Origin: Welwitschia mirabilis
Lineage: Eukaryota > Gnetophyta > Gnetopsida > Welwitschiales
Direction of reading: 5' to 3'
Assembly: GCA_051453625.1 (NCBI GenBank)
Contig: JBOZIK010000001.1
Location: 285,998,536 to 286,062,535, forward strand
Length of the DNA stretch: 64,000 nt
Shown: piece by piece, positions 13,361 through 27,284 of the stretch
Layout: every line of letters starts with the position of its first letter
Numbering within the stretch: the stretch's first letter is position 1
The notes under the pieces: generated by a model
Databases searched by the model: none
Told to the model about the DNA's origin: nothing
Seen by the model: the letters and a program-made list of their open reading frames with translations, nothing else
Translations under genes and position numbers: made by a program

Positions 13361-15575
13361 AAGAAATTTCCTTTTAGAAACTTGACAAAGCTCTAGTTTT
13401 GAATACTTAATATCTACTCCTATTTCCTAAGTTACTTCTTCTATAGATTGATCTAGCCATTGTATCTTATAAAGTTGTATAGTATTTCCTCATAACATCA
13501 TTTACTTTTGATCTAAAATCTTAATTGATTAATCTTTAATTAAACAATCTAAAAAAAATCTACTTCTTAATTAGGAATTATCTTAATCTCATAAACTAAA
13601 CATTTCCTCAACAATTATATGTAAAACACATTATGAAGATTTGATAGATGTGGTCATAAGGCTAACTAATAAGATAGCAGTTCAATCCTTTTGATAATCG
13701 ACAAGGCCCTATAAATCTTAGGGTTGACATTTCAATTTTTTCAAACCTAAAAACTCCTTTGAAAAATGATCGTTTAAAATAAACATGATCTCTTGCTTAA
13801 AACTCTATATGTCTTCTTTAGTAATTTGCATAATTGGCTTGTCTATCCTTGACTATGTTCAATCTTTTCATAATCATTCTCACTTTCTCTTCTAAATCTT
13901 AAGTAGATGGTACCTTTAACATTTTCTTATCTACTGTATCAAATCATGTTACTAATGTTCTACATTTCCTTCTATACAATGCTTCAAATGGTGCACATTT
14001 TATTAACTCTTAATAGCTATTATTATAACTACATTTCACTAATGTTAAATGATTCATTCAAAATCCTTTAAAATTCAAAACTATTAATCTTGATAAATCT
14101 TTTAAAATTTGATTTTTTTCAATGTTTAGCCATTTATTTGAGGATGACAAGTAATTCTCAAGTTTAAATTAGTTTCTAATTCTTTATGAAATGATGTCCA
14201 AATTCTAGATGTAAACTTATTCTTTCTATTTGAATAGTTTTTTTAGGTATTTCATGCAATTTAACTATATTCTTTACATATGCCTTTGTAATATTTTTAG
14301 CTAAATCTATTTTTTTACTAGACAAGAATGTGTACTTTTTCTCAAGAGATTAACCACTATCAAAATTGAATCATATTCTTCTTTTTTTTGGGCATATTTA
14401 TAATAAAATCCATATTGATTACTTTCCATTTTCATTCTTGATTACCATGAAGGCATAAGATTCTAGCTGAATGTTGATGTTCATCTTTGACTAATTGATA
14501 GGTTATACATTTAGCTATAAATTCAAAAAATTTAAAATTTATTCATGACCATTAAAAATGTTTTTTAACATCTTATTAAATCCTGAGTGGATAGCCCATT
14601 ATCTAGTATAAAATTCATTAAAATAATTTATTTTACATGGCCTTCATTAAGCACCAAAATTTTATCTTGAAAAGTAAAAAATTCATTAATACTAACTATA
14701 AATCCTTTAATCCCTTATTCTTTCACCTTTTTCAATAGATGATATACTTGTTGTAGATCAAAAATCAATTTATATAAATCTTTTCATGCACTTAAGCAAT
14801 TAACAAAATGCCTTCTCCAACTTAGCACATCAACCACCACATTTTCTCTTGCTTCATGGTAGTTTATTGTTAAGTTACAATATTGAAAGAGTTTCATTCA
14901 TCTTTTTTACCTAATATTCAATTTGGATTGAGTGTGAATGTATTTAAAACTTAGATGATCTAATAAATTTCAATGTTTCTACATATAAATAATGCCTCCA
15001 AATCTTGAGTGCATGAATTATAGAAGCTAGTTCTAAATTGTGTATAGGATAATTCCTTTCATGATTCTTTAGTTATCTTAATGCATAAGTAATAACTCTT
15101 TATTCCTACATTAGCACTACTCCTAACCCTTATTTAGAAGCATTAGTATAGACTATATATAGTTTTCTAAGTACTGACATTTGCAAAATAGGAATAGCTG
15201 TAAGTGCATCTTTTAATTTATGAAGTTCTTCATCGTAATGTTTTATCTAATTAAATAGATTATCTTTTCATGATAATAATACAAGAGGAACTACAACCTT
15301 TGAGAAATTTAAGATAAATCTTCTATAATATCTAGTTAGCCTAAAAAAACTTCTTACCTCACTTACTAATTCTAGATTGAATTAATCTATCACTAGTTGT
15401 ACTTTATCACTATCATACTGATTCCTCCTTCTTAAATCACATGCCCTAAAAATTCGATCTTAGTTAACCAAAATTTACATTTTTAAAAGTTGGCATAAAA
15501 TTTATTCCTTATTAAAGTGTTTAATACTATTTACAAATGTTTTTCATGATCTTCTTTAGTGGATGAATAGACTAA

Positions 15576-15587
15576 AATGTCATTAAT
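15576..15587 (-). pseudogene. RT catalytic motif I-N-D-I (copy B)
   Basis: The codons read ATT AAT GAC ATT, with the same first-Asp-to-Asn change as copy A; copy C keeps ATT GAT GAC. Confidence 0.85.
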
Positions 15588-17223
15588 AAATACCACCACA
15601 AATTCATTTTGATATATGTTCAAAAAATGTTATTCATAATTGTCATATCTAGTGCAAAATGCTATTTTGAAAATATCTTCTTCCTTAATTTTAATATGAT
15701 GGTACCTTAATTTGAGATCAACTTTGATAAAATCTTGACAAATCTTAGTTTATTAAATAAATCATTAATTTTGTGTAGTGGATAATATTTTTTATTGTTA
15801 CTCTATTTCTCATTCTATAATCCACACATATCCTTAATCCTTCATACTTATTTTTAACAAATAACATCAAAGCATCCCATGGTGATATGCTTGGTCTAAG
15901 CAACCCTTTATCTGAAAGTGCTATTAACTGATTTTTTAAATTCTACTAACTCAATAACAAACATTTTATATGATGCCTTTATGATAGGTTCTACTTTTTG
16001 TTTAAGAGTTATTTCAAAATATTTTACTATTTTTGGAGAACATCTCTGTAACTCATTAGGAAAGACATCTAAAAATTCCTATACTACTAGAATATATAAC
16101 ATATTTGGATTACTCTTTAGGAAGAAATAAAATTTAAAAATTTTAAATACCTATTCATGTCTGGATTTCTTTTTCAATTTCTTATCCATAACTAGATTTT
16201 ATGACATAGGTATTATAATAATTGAAAAACACGCTCTTTTACCTTTCAAATATAATACTATAACATTTCTATGATACCAATTTATTTGAGCTTTATTTTC
16301 TTGTAACTAATTAATCTCTAGAATAATATCAAAATAGCCTGATTCTAGTGGTAATAACTATACATTAAATTTATAACCATTAATAAGTAATGTACATATA
16401 AACATTTCTCTAATTATTTTGATTTAGCTCCCAAATGAAAGATCTTCTATTAGCTAATTAAGATTATTAATTTCTAAAAACATCTTCGTAGCTATAAAGT
16501 ATGAAATGAAAGAATCAGATGCACCTCAGTCTACTAAACTGAGGAAGATTTAACAAAGGACCTATAGTTTTCAAAATTACTTCTAGTTTACTAATTTCCT
16601 TGGATACTAATGCATACAACTTCCTAACATTTATCGTAGTTTCTTTTTATTTATTTCTTTTAGAGTAATCCTTAACATAATAAAGTCCTAATATAGTAAA
16701 AACACCATGTTCCTAAATTTGTTAGATGTATTTTCAAAAGATTAATCATTTCTTGATGGGCCTATAAATTGACCTCTTCCTCTAGTTTGTTGCATTTGCA
16801 TTTTTCTAAATAGTTGATGATTTTTTTTTGGTATTGAATATAGCCATATTTACTTTACCTCTTTATCTAATCATACATGTATTTCTATTAAATGATCTCT
16901 TCCATAGTTTCATTATTCTAGTATCTTAAGGGAATTTTCTTTTCTCTTTAAAGTTTTTGTTCATAGTCTAAGACTCCTTAGTAAGTCTAGCCTTCTTTAT
17001 AGCCTCTGTAATAGTCTGAGATTAAAAACATTTAACTTAATTTTGAATCATTGTATGTAGACCAGCTATAAATCTCTTGACTTTTAATTCTTCAATTCTT
17101 ATTAATTCAAGAACATATTTCAAAAGTCTCATAAATTTGTACTCAAAGTGGGCTATTGGTATGAAATGCTATCTAAGATTGTAAATTCATCTACCTTTGT
17201 ATTTTTGAATAATTTAGAGATAT

Positions 17224-17228
17224 ATCTA
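17224..17228. repeat. Left target-site duplication (atcta) of the nested element
   Basis: The sequence atcta precedes the nested LTR at 17,229 and recurs directly after its other LTR at 25,724-25,728. Joining the flanks restores the sequence seen in copy A near 9107. Confidence 0.88.
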
Positions 17229-18361
17229 TGTTGTTGTGCATATTTATACAATCATTTATATCCTTGATTAAATCTATCAATCATAAATAATTACACAATA
17301 CAACTCACTAATATAGATGGGAATGAACTTAAATTTTGTGATCTATTGAAGGAACTAGGTGAGAAGAAAGGAAATTACATTTTCATGAAGCAAAGGCTCA
17401 AAATGAAAATCAATGACATAAGAATAGTGAACACACTATGCAAATTCAAATGCAATCTACTCTAAACGTAATATCTATCTAGTTACCAAATTTTGGTTAT
17501 CAACATTAGCCTTGTATAATCTAGATCAATTAAGAAAACTATCACTAACTAAAAACAACCTAGGCTATTAAGTCTTTTGAACAAGATATGAAAACATGTA
17601 ATGATTTAATCTAAGAAATATAAAATATAAAGCAAGTTCCTAAACTGAAATTTTCAACCATAAAAAAGGTTGTCCTTGATGACATATATTACAAATGAAT
17701 CTATCACAGAATCATAAGTAACATAAACCATAAGGGACATGCATATGACTATAATAAAATTAAATGAATATTTTTATTAAAATTAAAATTAACATCTTAT
17801 TACAAAGTAGTAACACCTCAATAAAGAAGACACAGCCCAACACTAAGAAAGATACTTTTCTACAACTAATAGATGGATTTCTATCCCTTATATCTCCTAT
17901 CACAAGAATTTTTAATTTAATAAAGATGATTAGAGTCAAGGGAAAAGGTGGTATTTATTAACAACAACAATAATAGACTCTAACAATAGTAAATCTATCA
18001 GATGCACTAAAACCCTAATGGCATACAAAAAGTCCATGACATATTACATAAGTTAGATAAATTTTAGTACATTAACTAAAATTAGATTATCATCCTATGT
18101 GTCATATAGATGATGGAGGGGATGACAGATTTCGTCAAGTTATTGATCAAGTGAAATTAGACTTATAGAACATTAATTCTCCCTTAAAATATAAAGTATT
18201 AGAATTAATGCAAAGCTTCTCCAAGAGTATTGGTATTTATGCATTTCTGTGATTTTCTCCCTGACTCTCAATAATTACCATTTTGTACCTAAATCTATCT
18301 AAACGTCCTACAAAACTACTCAAAATACTGTATCAAAAGACTATAATTTGGCATTGCAACA
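17229..18361 (-). repeat. Left LTR of the nested element
   Basis: It starts TGTTGTTGTG and ends GGCATTGCAACA. It aligns with 24,506-25,723 but is about 85 bp shorter, with a deletion around 18,105. The open frame at 17,764-17,961 lies in this LTR and has no domain. Confidence 0.88.
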
Positions 18362-18374
18362 TAGACCCCCATTT
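18362..18374 (-). other. Probable polypurine tract of the nested element
   Basis: The minus strand reads AAATGGGGGTCTA directly before the LTR end TGTTG. Copia elements often have a G-rich tract of this form at that junction. No matching initiator-tRNA PBS is seen inside the opposite LTR. Confidence 0.55.
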
Positions 18375-19118
18375 AGTCTTGTGAGTTTCTTATAAAGTTA
18401 GTAAATAACTATAATCATAAGTCAAATTAACTAAAAGAAAACACTATCTAAGAATATGTAAATTAAGATCAAAAATATTAGTGTGCAATGGTAAATCTCA
18501 AAATCAAATAAATGAAATGCTTTACCTTGGGAGATAAAGCAATCATGGTGTCATCTAGATTATCGTTTAGATGATTAAAATCAATATATAAAATTAATTA
18601 CCTATAATTATGCTTATCAAAAAATAATATCAAAACACTTACCTATGCATTAGCCCCCCTACTTAAAACATTTAGCACATTAAAAAAAAAAAATATTTGA
18701 TGTTAAAACAAAAGAATCATCATAAGATATAATCATAGAAGCTTAGAAAAAATAATGTGCATGTATAATCATAAAAAGTAATAACTCAAAATGATATTTA
18801 TATATCAAGCATTAAGTTTTTAAGCACAATCTATAAAGGAAAATATATCAAAAATAATCAATCATAACATTATCCCCTTCATCCATGGTCTCATGATTTG
18901 CTTTGATCATTCCTATGAGAAAAACATACTATAGGTATTATACTATTAAATATATGTTTTACTAAACATTATTCATAATGTATATCACTCAAATAATAGA
19001 CATTTAGATATGGATTAGTATATTATAGATTTATCTCATGAAAATGTAAAAATGATCCTCAAAAATTTATTTTTTTCTTAAACTATATGTTCTAAAAAAC
19101 CCCCTTCTTTTCTTGTTC

Positions 19119-19155
19119 TTCAACATCGCTCTCCCCCCTCCTCCCCTATGTTGAA
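19119..19155. other. Inverted repeat flanking a pyrimidine/purine tract
   Basis: An 8-bp perfect inverted repeat (ttcaacat / atgttgaa) flanks a 21-base C/T-rich loop; the minus strand is G-rich (GGGG-AGG-A-GGGGGG). It could be a secondary polypurine tract or a structured element in the 3' non-coding part of the nested retroelement. Confidence 0.5.
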
Positions 19156-21899
19156 AGATAAATCAATATGACCTATATTACATTAACATAAGAAGGAAAA
19201 AGATCCATATGCAAATTAAGTATAAATAAGTAAAATAGGTAGGCCTAGAAGCAGTATTTTGTGCATGAAAGTAAGGTCAAAAAATAGTTTAGAAAAAATG
19301 AAAGATAAAGAGTTAATTCTTAGAAAATATCTTTATATTATCCACCTAATTATTTGAATGACAAGAAGAATGACAGGAGTTTTCAAAAAAGATTAGAAAA
19401 TTTGGAATAATTAATAGAATTAATTAAGCTCAGATAACATCAAGTAGGTTTTAGAAAGGTATGAAAGAGTTTGAAAGATGGGAAATGGATATGAATCATA
19501 ATAAATCCAGGTATGAGAAAATATGTGAATGCATCAAGCTAAGGAAGATGAATGAAATATGCCCTAAACTAATAATCATTGCACAATAGAATGAGATACA
19601 TCAAAACTCAAAAATAAGATCAAATAAAACTAAACTTGAAAAGATTCAAAAGAATAGATGGAAAGCATTATCATCATAAATTAAAGAAATTTATTTATAA
19701 AAAGAAAATTAACTTCTAGAAAGAAAAACTACAAATGGAAACAAAGATCAATAACAAAACTACTAAATGGTCAATTTCTAAGCATTTTTAATAAAAAATT
19801 ATAGAAATAATCTTGAAATAACAAAGAAAATAACTAAGAAAAACAAAACAAAAATCTATAACTAGGAATATGAATAAGATTTTGTACCTATCCTAAATTC
19901 AAATCTAGTAAATCCTTATAGAAGAAATTATAAAATAACTTGATTAATGATGCATGACATAATGCAAAAACCTGATAAAGTACCACTCAAAAAGGTAATG
20001 ATTATGATGATTCTAAGTAACTAAATTTTTCAAACAATGAATGATAAGATCAAAAACTACTCAGAAATGGACTCACCTACTAATACCCAAAAACACACTA
20101 AAATCCTTAAAAGTGAAATGACCATATGGGAATACTATAAGCACACTGAGTCTATAAAATAAGCAATTCCTTTAATGATACTAGGAACACCACTAATCTT
20201 ATAGCCTTAAAGTATTTTATTTTAATCCATGATGAGGGGATTGCAACCATAGTCAAAGAAGTAAGGACCCATTGAGTATGGTCAATTAACCTCCTAGTGG
20301 AGTTCTGAAAGCTACTAACACTGCTAAAGATCCCTCTTGGGAAAATTTACTCTAGTACAATAGGACATTATTGTAATCATGTATTTAGCATAGAAAAAAT
20401 AGATCATGGTCATTATTCTCCATTTTTTAAATTTTATTTTTAATCTTTTTTAAATAATTCTTTAAAATAAATCCACATAATCACATACTCATAAAGATGA
20501 AGGTAAAGCAATGAGATAAACAAAAGAAAGAACATCCCTAAAAAATCAAAGACTCATAGCATTAAGATAAAACACAAAAAACCAAAGTATCTTCCTCCAA
20601 AATGAAGTTCATAGATATTTGAAAGTCTTAATATTGTGATAATTCAATATTACCACTTTAATACCCAAGTAAAAATTACTAGTCATGATATATTTATAAA
20701 GTAAAATATAAGTTAAGTTTAAAAAATGTTCAAGTGGTAGCATGATATCCACCAAAAAAAAAAGCTAAGAAAGAATTCAAATAATGGTAGAAGAACTTTT
20801 AAAACAATTTATTCTATCATGTTCAAGGTCTTTTGATAATTTATTATTTGTAATTTTGTCCCTTTTTTTGAATTCCCTAGTGTTCAAATTGGAAATCTCA
20901 ACTAATCCATTAAAAATGTACTATCTCTAAAAGATAAAGATCTAACCATCTAGAGATTAATTTATTGCTTAAATAAAAAACTAAAGATGAAAGCACAAAA
21001 ACATAAGAGAAAAAAAGGAANNNNNNNNNNATACCAAAGCAAACTAAAATAAATTTTGTTTAAATTACAAAATCTATTTAAGACTTTTATTCAAATGAAA
21101 GAAAAACAAAAATTTATTTCTAAGGCTATGATTCTAGGATATTGCATTTTTTCAAAAAAATAAGAATCAAATCAAATATTCACTAATTGATAAAATATAA
21201 AAGATATACAATCATTTTTTAGTAAAATCAATTAAAGGTAAAACCAATAAAAGGATAAACAAATTTTAAAGAAGTGATAAATCTCATTGGAAAATAATCT
21301 CTTATTGCAATGACATAAATCATCAATGTCATTATATGATTCATGCAAGAAAGTACTCAAAGAAAGTATTCAAGAATATTTTGAGTGCTGTTTATAATTC
21401 TTAGTAAGATTAAGAAGATTTCTATCATTCTATTCAAGATATGGATTTTCATTAAAGAAATAAGTTCTTTTCCAATTAACATGACCAAATTTCATTTTGT
21501 CTTCACAATATTTTATAGAAATATAAGAGATAAAAAATTCATTTAACTTATGAACATATAATCTTTTATCAAACTCATGATGTAAGGAATTTGAAACATA
21601 TATTTCATTTAAAGCTTGATATTGGATGAGTGATTAATATAGGTTTAACATACTTAAGAATCTCTTTAACATTTAATTCTAAGAATGGATTTAGATCAAG
21701 AAGATAGGGTTTATCCCAATTTAGAATTGCAAGATATCCCAAGTCTTGTTTTTCAAATAAGTAATCATTCAAAGCACAAGGTAGAGTTCAACTTGTAAAA
21801 TAGAAAAAGATGTTACTTTTTGTAGTACATGAAGTTTTAAAAGGAATTTTAAGAGTTATTTAAATTTCAAATGGGAGAGAAGAGAAAGGTTATCATTGT

Positions 21900-23750
21900 C
21901 AATATCACAAGATAATGTAGAAGTATGAGTAGAAGGAGGGATGTTATTTGAGGTTTTGCATGGAAGGACAAGTGAAAGAGATGGGAAAACATGTGAAGAC
22001 TCTTTTAGTTGGTTTATTGCATTAAAATGTATAAGTTTACTTTCTATTAAGTTTGTTTGATTTTTAAATTCTTCTTCTTTATTTCTCTTCTTCTCATTAT
22101 TAATACTTTATTGAACTCATTCTTTACTTTGTTCATTTCTTTGATGATGTCTCCCTCTTCTTCACTTTCTTTATTAATATCATTGACTATATCTTACTCT
22201 TCTTTATTAAACTTATTATTGTTTTGTTGATGATTATTTTCATTTTCTAAGTTAATGAATTTTTCAAAAATATCATTAAAAAATCATAAAAATAAAAGTT
22301 TTCATTATGTAATGGAAGATTTTCTGATATTTCTTGAGTTTACTTTTCTTCCTATGTATTGAATAATTCTATTAATTCTAAACTATAACCCTCATTTTTT
22401 GTTATTGAGTTCTTGTTGCTGGCTATCATCTCAGACTGTCATCTAGATGACAAGCTTAAACAACTCCCCTCATAATGTAAATTCTCCATTAATTTTGTTT
22501 CATTACTTAAATTCTTCCTTTATCTCATATGTTAAACTTATTTTAAAGGTTTAACTCCTTTATCCTCATAAAAAAAAAAGTGAAATTTAGGGATATGATC
22601 TAATATTTTAATATCATCATCTTCTTCTTCTTTACCATTCTTATCATCTTGTTGAACTTCATTATTTTTTAACTATTAGATTCATCAAAAAGAAAAATGT
22701 CATCATTATGTTTATTATGGTCTAAATAATTTTTAAATTGTTCATGAGTAAATTCTTTTGTTTCATATTTATTTTCTAATAGGAATTGAATGGGGTTATA
22801 ACCTAGCTCATCATCTAGGAAATATTCATCTTCATCTTTATTATTAAATAATTAAGTTAAACCATTATTATTCTTTTTTTATCATTCATCTTCTAATGAG
22901 TTTGATGTTGTAGGTTGATCCATACTTTCATCTTTTATGTTAAATCAACAATTGTTATTACTTATTATTGTGAAGTTCTCCTCATGTTTCTTAAAGTGGG
23001 ATGTAGTAGGATAGGTTTTTTTATGTTAAAGAATCTTGAGAGTATTGAATTTTTAATAAACTTTGTTAAAACATTCCAATCAAATTTTCTAAGTTCTTAT
23101 TGGTATTTTCTTATCTCATTTTCATTTTCTTAAGTTTATTGCTAAGTTATTTCTTTCTTCATAGTAACTTGTGATAGATGAATCTTCTTCTTCATAATAA
23201 TAGATGGGAGATGGTTGTTCTTAATGATAATTCATAAAAGATGGTTGTTCTTCATAATAACTCATGGAAGATGGTTATTCTTTATAATGACTCATGGAAG
23301 ATGATTGAAATTCACTAAAACAATTATAAGATGTTTTGCTAGGTGAGATGGAATTCCTAAAATAATGNNNNNNNNNNTCATTATTGTCATTTTTATTTAA
23401 AGTTTTAAAAGAAGGAAGAAAAAAAAAGAAGTTTAAAAAGAGGAAGGGGTCCTAGTCCCAACATCATTTGAAGTTCCCAATAATTGTTCTTGAAATATTT
23501 GTTAAGTATTTTATTTTTATTATTCTTAGCATTTCTATATTTTCTCCTCCTTTCTTTGGCTTTCATTTTAGCAAACATTCCTCATAGTGATCCTTTATTA
23601 TTATTCTTAGTAGTAGATGGGAATGATAAACAAGAATAATTCTGAGTTTTAAGTTTTAGATCATCATTAAAAGATAAGTTACAAGATTTTTATCTTTCAT
23701 ATCTCCTTCTAGTAATTATCTCTCCTATAGTAATTTTTGCATTTGAACTA
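21900..23750 (-). pseudogene. Decayed acidic repeat-bearing ORF of the nested element
   Basis: On the minus strand several frames read low-complexity protein: a basic stretch with KAKERRRKYRNAKNNKNK (about 23,520-23,570), tandem decapeptides of the MSYYEEQPSS type (23,185-23,310) and an acidic segment with KEEEDDDIKILDHIP (about 22,590-22,650). Stops separate them. I do not recognise the family; by position it could be the gag-like ORF of a non-autonomous element. The plus-strand open frame at 22,915-23,133 is antisense to it and has no domain. Confidence 0.4.
23185..23310 (-). repeat. 30-bp tandem repeat coding for decapeptides
   Basis: Four consecutive units encode MSHYKE*PSS, MSYYEEQPSF, MNYH*EQPSP and IYYYEEEDSS. 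The exact 10-residue period in one frame indicates it was once translated. Confidence 0.75.
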
Positions 23751-24505
23751 GATGATTCTATCATGTTTTTAAGTGATACTGTTTATTAATAAGAAAGGGA
23801 TAAAATGATTTTTATCCTATTCTATTATTTATACTTCTACTATTTGAATAATTTGATTCTATTATTACAAAAGCAAAAAAAAAAATTTCTTTAAATCTTG
23901 GAAATTATGTATTTGTGGTGTGCATACTTGTATTATATTTTTCATTGAGTAGGTCTTTTATGATATTTTCCTAATTAAGCTTTGTTCCCTCAGATATTTT
24001 ATTTTTTCACTAGATATTATCATGTCCCTACATTCTTAGAAAAATTTCTATTTATTTATCATCTTATTTGTTACCTAGATAATATATTTAATGATCAAAA
24101 ATTAGAAAACAAAAAATAGAGAAAATAGAAAATAGAATCATTAAAATTTAGAATAAAAACCTACTATCAATAATCTTCATATGCCATATAGATTATAGAG
24201 TAGATGATATCCTCTTATTACATGATGGAGAATTGAAAACAAACTTATAGAAAAAATAACAAAAAAATCCTAACCCTAGGCCATCATCTGCCTATGTCAT
24301 CTAGATGAGAGATAGGATGACAGGCTTAAAAATTGCAAAACAAAAAGTAAAAAGTGTGAAAAAAAAGTAAAAATAAAAACTATAATATTTATAGTAAAAA
24401 TACAGTACTATCATAAACAAATGCATGAATTGAAAACCAAATCACTTATCTGGGTAATGATAATCCTTGAAATCCTTGTATCCTTTTCCAGTAATGGTAT
24501 CAACA

Positions 24506-25723
24506 TTTTGTAGTACATATCTATGCAATTTTTTATGTCCTTGGTTAAATTATCAATCACAAATTAGCACAAACACAACACACTAATATAGACAAGAGTA
24601 AATCCAAATGTCATAATTTGTCAAAGGCACTAGGTAATAATAGAAAGAATTGCTTTTCATGAAGTAAAGTTTTAAAGTAAAAATCAACAATGTAAGAGAA
24701 ATAAACATACTATGCAAATGCAAATTCAATCTACTCTAAATGCAATATCTAGTTGTTACCAAGATCAGCCTATATAACTTAGATCAATTAAGAAAACTGT
24801 CACTAACCAAAACCAATCTAGGTTATCAAGTACATTGAATATAATATGAAAACATGTAATGATTTAATATAGGAAATATAAAATGCAATGTAAATTCCTA
24901 AACTAATATTTTTAACTTTAACAAAGGTTGCTCTTGATGACCTATATCATAAATGAAGCTTTCATGCAATCATAAGAAACATAAATCATAAGGAACATGC
25001 ACATGAATATAATAAAACTAAAGAATATTTTAATTAAAAGTTAAACCAACATCCTATTAGAAAGTAGTAGTACCTCAATGAAGGAGACATAGTCCAACAC
25101 CAAGAAAGACCTCTCTCTACAACTAATGGATGGATCTCTAGCCCTTCAATCTCCTATCACAAGACTTTCTAGTGCAACTAAGATGATCAGAGTCAAGGAT
25201 AAAGGTAATATTTATTAATAATAATAGACTCTAATAATAGCAAATCTATCAAATGCATTAAGACCCTAATGGCATATAAGAAATACCTAACATATTGCAC
25301 AAGTTAGGTAAAGTTTGATACATTAACTAAAATTAGATTGACATCCTATGTATCATCTGAACAATGGTGGGGAGAATGCCATATCAAGAGAGTTCTATAT
25401 TTAGCCTTCATATCGATCTAATTAGCATCCTAGTTAGCATGCAAGTAGTTTCGTCCTGAAGGTCATTTAGATGATGAAGAAAATGACAAACTACTTTAAG
25501 CTTTTGATTAAGTGAAATTGGACTTCTAGAACATTAATTCCTCATTAAAATGTAAATTATTATAATTAACACAAAATATCTCCAAAATGGCTGGTATTTA
25601 TGCATTTCCATGATTTTCTTCATGAATCTTAATAATTATCGTATTATGCTTAAAACTATATAAATTTTTTTACAAAACTACTCAAAATATCCCATCAAAA
25701 ACATAAAATTTGGCATTGCAAAA
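24506..25723 (-). repeat. Right LTR of the nested element
   Basis: It aligns with the left LTR at 17,229; its first G is changed to T (TTTTGTAGT) and its last C to A. It is followed by the atcta target duplication. Confidence 0.87.
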
Positions 25724-25728
25724 ATCTA

Positions 25729-26219
25729 CTTCTAAATCTTTCTTCAAAACACTCCTGTATTATATGCACTAAAAACAATACTCGAGGTCTTTCCACATTC
25801 CACCCTAAAGCTACTCCTTTAATAAGTTCATGAGCTACTAAAATGTCATTTGTTCTGTAGTAAAATTAAGTAATTCCAATTCTTTTTGTATGGAAACCTA
25901 CCAAGATTCTAAATCTATAGCATTGTTAATCCTTCAAAATTTAGAGGGTTTTTCCTCTCAAATTACATCATCATCTTTCTAAGAGAGTCATCATTTTTCC
26001 TACTATTACTTTGTTCATAAAGCTTAGCCACTAAGTTATTAACTACATTCACTAATGTTCTAACTTTAGTTGGTAAGTTTACTTCTCTTCTTAGGGTTAT
26101 ATTAATCTTATGGAAATCAATCTACATGCATCACAAACTTAGAATTTGTTGTTAATATTTATAACAACTTAACAGTAGTTATGTCTAGTGAACTTGCAAT
26201 ATAGGCTCTCATAAAACAA
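25729..26219 (-). mobile_element. Internal region B, 5' part (gag start and PBS)
   Basis: This continues the alignment with copy A (about 9110-9600) after the nested insertion. It ends in a degenerate PBS (26,205-26,216, minus TTTTATGAGAGC). Adding both B parts gives about 4.37 kb, close to copy A. Confidence 0.83.
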
Positions 26220-27284
26220 TGTAATATTCATCTTTAACACCTAAAAAATTCTTATATTGCTTTGTTACTAAAACATAAATCCAAATTTTATAGCCAAAAT
26301 GTTTTACTTGATTTAATACTAAAATGTGAAATCCACATTTTACACATAAAAACTTCATCTGTTGCTCTAATATCAAAATGTAAAATCCATGTTTTTCATC
26401 CAAAATGTCACATGTTTCTTTGATTTAAAAATATAGCATCCACATTTTTTAATTTAAATCCTCAAAATAATGAATTTAAAAATATTAATATGGTATTCAA
26501 TGTTAATGATTAAGCTTACACGTAGCTTTAAATCTATCTCTATTTGAAATTTAATTAAGGAAAGTTAGACCTTATGATCTATGCAACCCAAATATTTTAT
26601 TTTATGTTGTTTTTCACTTACAACCTCATAAGAAAAATGGGCAACAATAAATTTAATCCAATTTTTAAAAGTAGCATTCCATCACCTCATTTTTTCATCC
26701 CTCTTAGTCATTGCATTCCAAGCATTAATGCATTTATAAATATTAATTATTATTCTAATAAATTAAAGATATATTTTTCCTTATTCATTATTGTATGTTT
26801 AAAATATAGAAGTTTTTAAGAAATTTACAAAAGATGCATATAAAAGAAAAAATTTAAACTTCATATTTTTCCATTAAAATGTGACTTCTAGAATGGGTAT
26901 ACATTATCAAAATTTTTAAATGCTACAACATTTAGAAGATAAAAGATCCATATGGCAAGATTATAATTTTTATCAATAATAATATTTCACTCCAACCTAG
27001 TCTTCAAACACAAATCAAAGAATGATAATCTTTACTTCAACATGCCCTCCTTGATAGATTAACTCATATTTTCTATAATCTAGTTTTTCCATCTATTTAA
27101 TATAAGAATATGAAGTGAGAACCATAAAATATTTATATCTTTGAGTATGGCTGAGACAAGATAAAGATAAAGGTTAAGGAATCCCTAATCACTAGATAGA
27201 CAAGATAAGATCAAGATTTTAAGCAAAGGATTTATAAAGACGAAATAATAATAACTACTTTTTAATAATTTTTATATATTTTTT

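Larger units (their letters stand above)
13347..17223 (-). mobile_element. Internal region B, 3' part (RT to chromodomain) of Tekay/Del-like element
   Basis: This aligns with internal region A from its polypurine tract up to gag. The minus strand carries the protease relic D*GASDSFISYF (about 16,480-16,540), RT with FVVVFINDILV (15,576-15,600), RNase H, integrase and post-integrase relics. The region is cut at 17,228 by a nested LTR element and continues at 25,729. Numerous stops make it a pseudogene. The open frame at 15,918-16,130 on the plus strand is antisense to the protease-RT region and has no domain. Confidence 0.85.
17229..25723 (-). mobile_element. Nested 8.5 kb LTR retroelement without recognisable pol
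   Basis: Two direct LTRs (17,229-18,361 and 24,506-25,723) with TGTTG…CAACA ends and 5-bp duplications enclose 6.1 kb. Minus orientation is inferred from a copia-like polypurine tract, AAATGGGGGTCTA, that abuts the left LTR when read on the minus strand, and from further G-rich tracts behind it (near 18,645, 18,875 and 19,140). I find no gag knuckle, integrase or RT motif. A decayed acidic, Tyr/Glu/Pro-rich coding relic lies at about 21,900-23,750. A non-autonomous (LARD-like) copia-type element or a very old autonomous one fits best. Confidence 0.75.

Noticed and set aside
24494-24505. tggtatcaaca as an initiator-tRNA primer-binding site
   Set aside because: It resembles TGGTATCAGAGC but lies on the wrong strand for an LTR that follows it; read in the minus orientation supported by the purine tract it is not a PBS.
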